From assembly GCA_034096865.1 (NCBI GenBank), contig JAWQFJ010008717.1, positions 1 through 64,000 on the forward strand: a DNA stretch of 64,000 bases, written 5' to 3'. A program made the position numbers and the translations under genes. This document shows, piece by piece, positions 63,001 to 64,000 of the stretch. The notes beneath the pieces were generated by a model that saw nothing but the letters and a program-made list of their open reading frames with translations, did no database searches and was not told the origin of the DNA. The first letter of the stretch is position 1; the number at the start of each line of letters is the position of its first letter. Source of the stretch: Theodoxus fluviatilis (taxonomy: Eukaryota > Mollusca > Gastropoda > Cycloneritida > Neritidae).

Positions 63001-63915
63001 AACTGTTTTGTGTGTACTGTATGCCTATTCTCTGTAACTGTTTTGTGTGTACTGTATGCCTATTCTCTGTAACTGTTTTGTGTGTACTGTATGCCTATTC
63101 TCTGTAACTCTCTTGTGTGTACTGTATGCCTATTCTCTGTAACTGTTTTGTGTGTACTGCATGCCTATTCTCTGTAACTGTTTTGTGTGTACTGTATGCC
63201 TATTCTCTGTAACTGTTTTGTGTGTACTGTATGCCTATTCTCTGTAACTGTTTTGTGTGTACTGTATGCCTATTCTCTGTAACTCTCTTGTGTGTACTGT
63301 ATGCCTATTCTCTGTAACTGTTTTGTGTGTACTGTATGCCTATTCTCTTTAACTGTTTTGTGTGTACTGTATGCCTATTCTCTGTAACTGTTTTGTGTGT
63401 ACTGTATGCCTATTCTCTGTAACTGTTTTGTGTGTACTGTATGCCTATTCTCTGTAACTGTTTTGTGTGTACTGTATGCCTATTCTCTGTAACTCTCTTG
63501 TGTGTACTGTATGCCTATTCTCTGTAAATGTTTTGTGTGTACTGTATGCCTATTCTCTGTAACTGTTTTGTGTGTACTGTATGCCTATTCTCTGTAACTG
63601 TTTTGTGTGTAGTGTATGCCTATTCTCTGTAACTGTTTTGTGTGTACTGTATACCTATTCTCTGTAACTGTTTTGTGTGTACTGTATGCCTATTCTCTGT
63701 AACTGTTTTGTGTGTACTGTATGCCTATTCTCTGTAACTGTTTTGTGTGTACTGTATGCCTATTCTCTGTAACTGTTTTGTGTGTACTGTATGCCTATTC
63801 TCTGTAACTGTTTTGTGTGTACTGTATGCCTATTCTCTGTAACTGTTTTGTGTGCACCCTATGCCTATTCTCTGTAACTGTTTTGTGTGTACTGTATGCC
63901 TATTCTCTGTAACTG
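60097..63915 (+). repeat. 35-bp satellite, about 109 units, in a WDR90 intron
   Basis: The unit is TTTTGTGTGTACTGTATGCC plus TATTCTCTGTAACTG. Identity between units is very high. Marker variants (GTGTGGAC, TGCACTGAATG, CTGTAATGCC, GTAGTGTATG) appear twice, 596-631 bases apart, showing block duplication inside the array. The array starts at 60,097 and ends at AACTG 63,915; the last 85 bases of the window are unique. Confidence 0.97.
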
Positions 63916-64000
63916 AAGGTCAGTAATGCAAGTCAGGGCATCTGTCACTGACTATGAGCACAGGAAACCAGCAGTGCATCAGGCTAGTGGCGGCAGCAAC

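Noticed and set aside
60097..63915. Possible CRISPR array
   Set aside because: Units are contiguous with no unique spacers, in an animal gene intron. It is a satellite.

Overview
The window is nuclear DNA of an animal. It has genes split by GT-AG introns, no operons, very many microsatellites and minisatellites, and fragments of almost every class of animal mobile element. The mix (PIF/Harbinger, Tc1/mariner, RTE-like and other non-LTR elements, Penelope-like elements with GIY-YIG ends, one Ty3/Gypsy-type LTR, a STAND-ankyrin relic, a heavily repeated SINE-like unit) suggests a marine lophotrochozoan, most likely a mollusc and perhaps a gastropod. The species cannot be fixed from the sequence alone.

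Left part, 1-40,700: an accessory landscape rich in mobile elements. At 0.6-4.6 kb lie the pieces of a PIF/Harbinger element: an apparently intact three-exon MADF-BESS gene on the minus strand, a catalytic transposase exon on the plus strand inside its second intron, and a transposase N-terminal exon on the minus strand. Two non-coding inverted-repeat elements (5.8 and 10.6 kb) and an unrecognised 197-residue reading frame (11.3 kb) follow. From 19.2 to 25.0 kb there is a patchwork of a Penelope end, an LTR plus gag, two different endonuclease scraps, and a broken STAND NTPase/ankyrin gene. At 30.7-34.5 kb come an RTE reverse transcriptase fragment, a broken Tc1 transposase, a LINE C-terminus, and a second Penelope end followed by what looks like a complete minimal hammerhead ribozyme. 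From 36.5 to 39.6 kb a 2.7-kb purine-only array sits between inverted copies of a dispersed repeat.

Right part, 40,757-64,000: eighteen consecutive exons of one plus-strand gene, a WD40-repeat protein that I assign to the WDR90/POC16 family (centriole and microtubule associated). Splice sites and phases agree across all 18 exons (about 792 codons). The N-terminal part of the gene lies left of 40,757 or outside the window, and the C-terminal part lies beyond 64,000. Its introns hold a 46-bp minisatellite that also supplies the splice acceptor of the first visible exon, a 145-bp tandem duplication of an exon end with its splice donor, a 24-bp minisatellite, and a 3.3-kb single-exon reading frame of an expanded transposon-like family (about 1,100 residues, coiled coil plus probable RNase H-like core plus Tudor/Agenet-like tail). 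The last intron contains a 3.8-kb satellite of 35-bp units. No rRNA gene, convincing intact tRNA gene, CRISPR array or bacterial feature is present.
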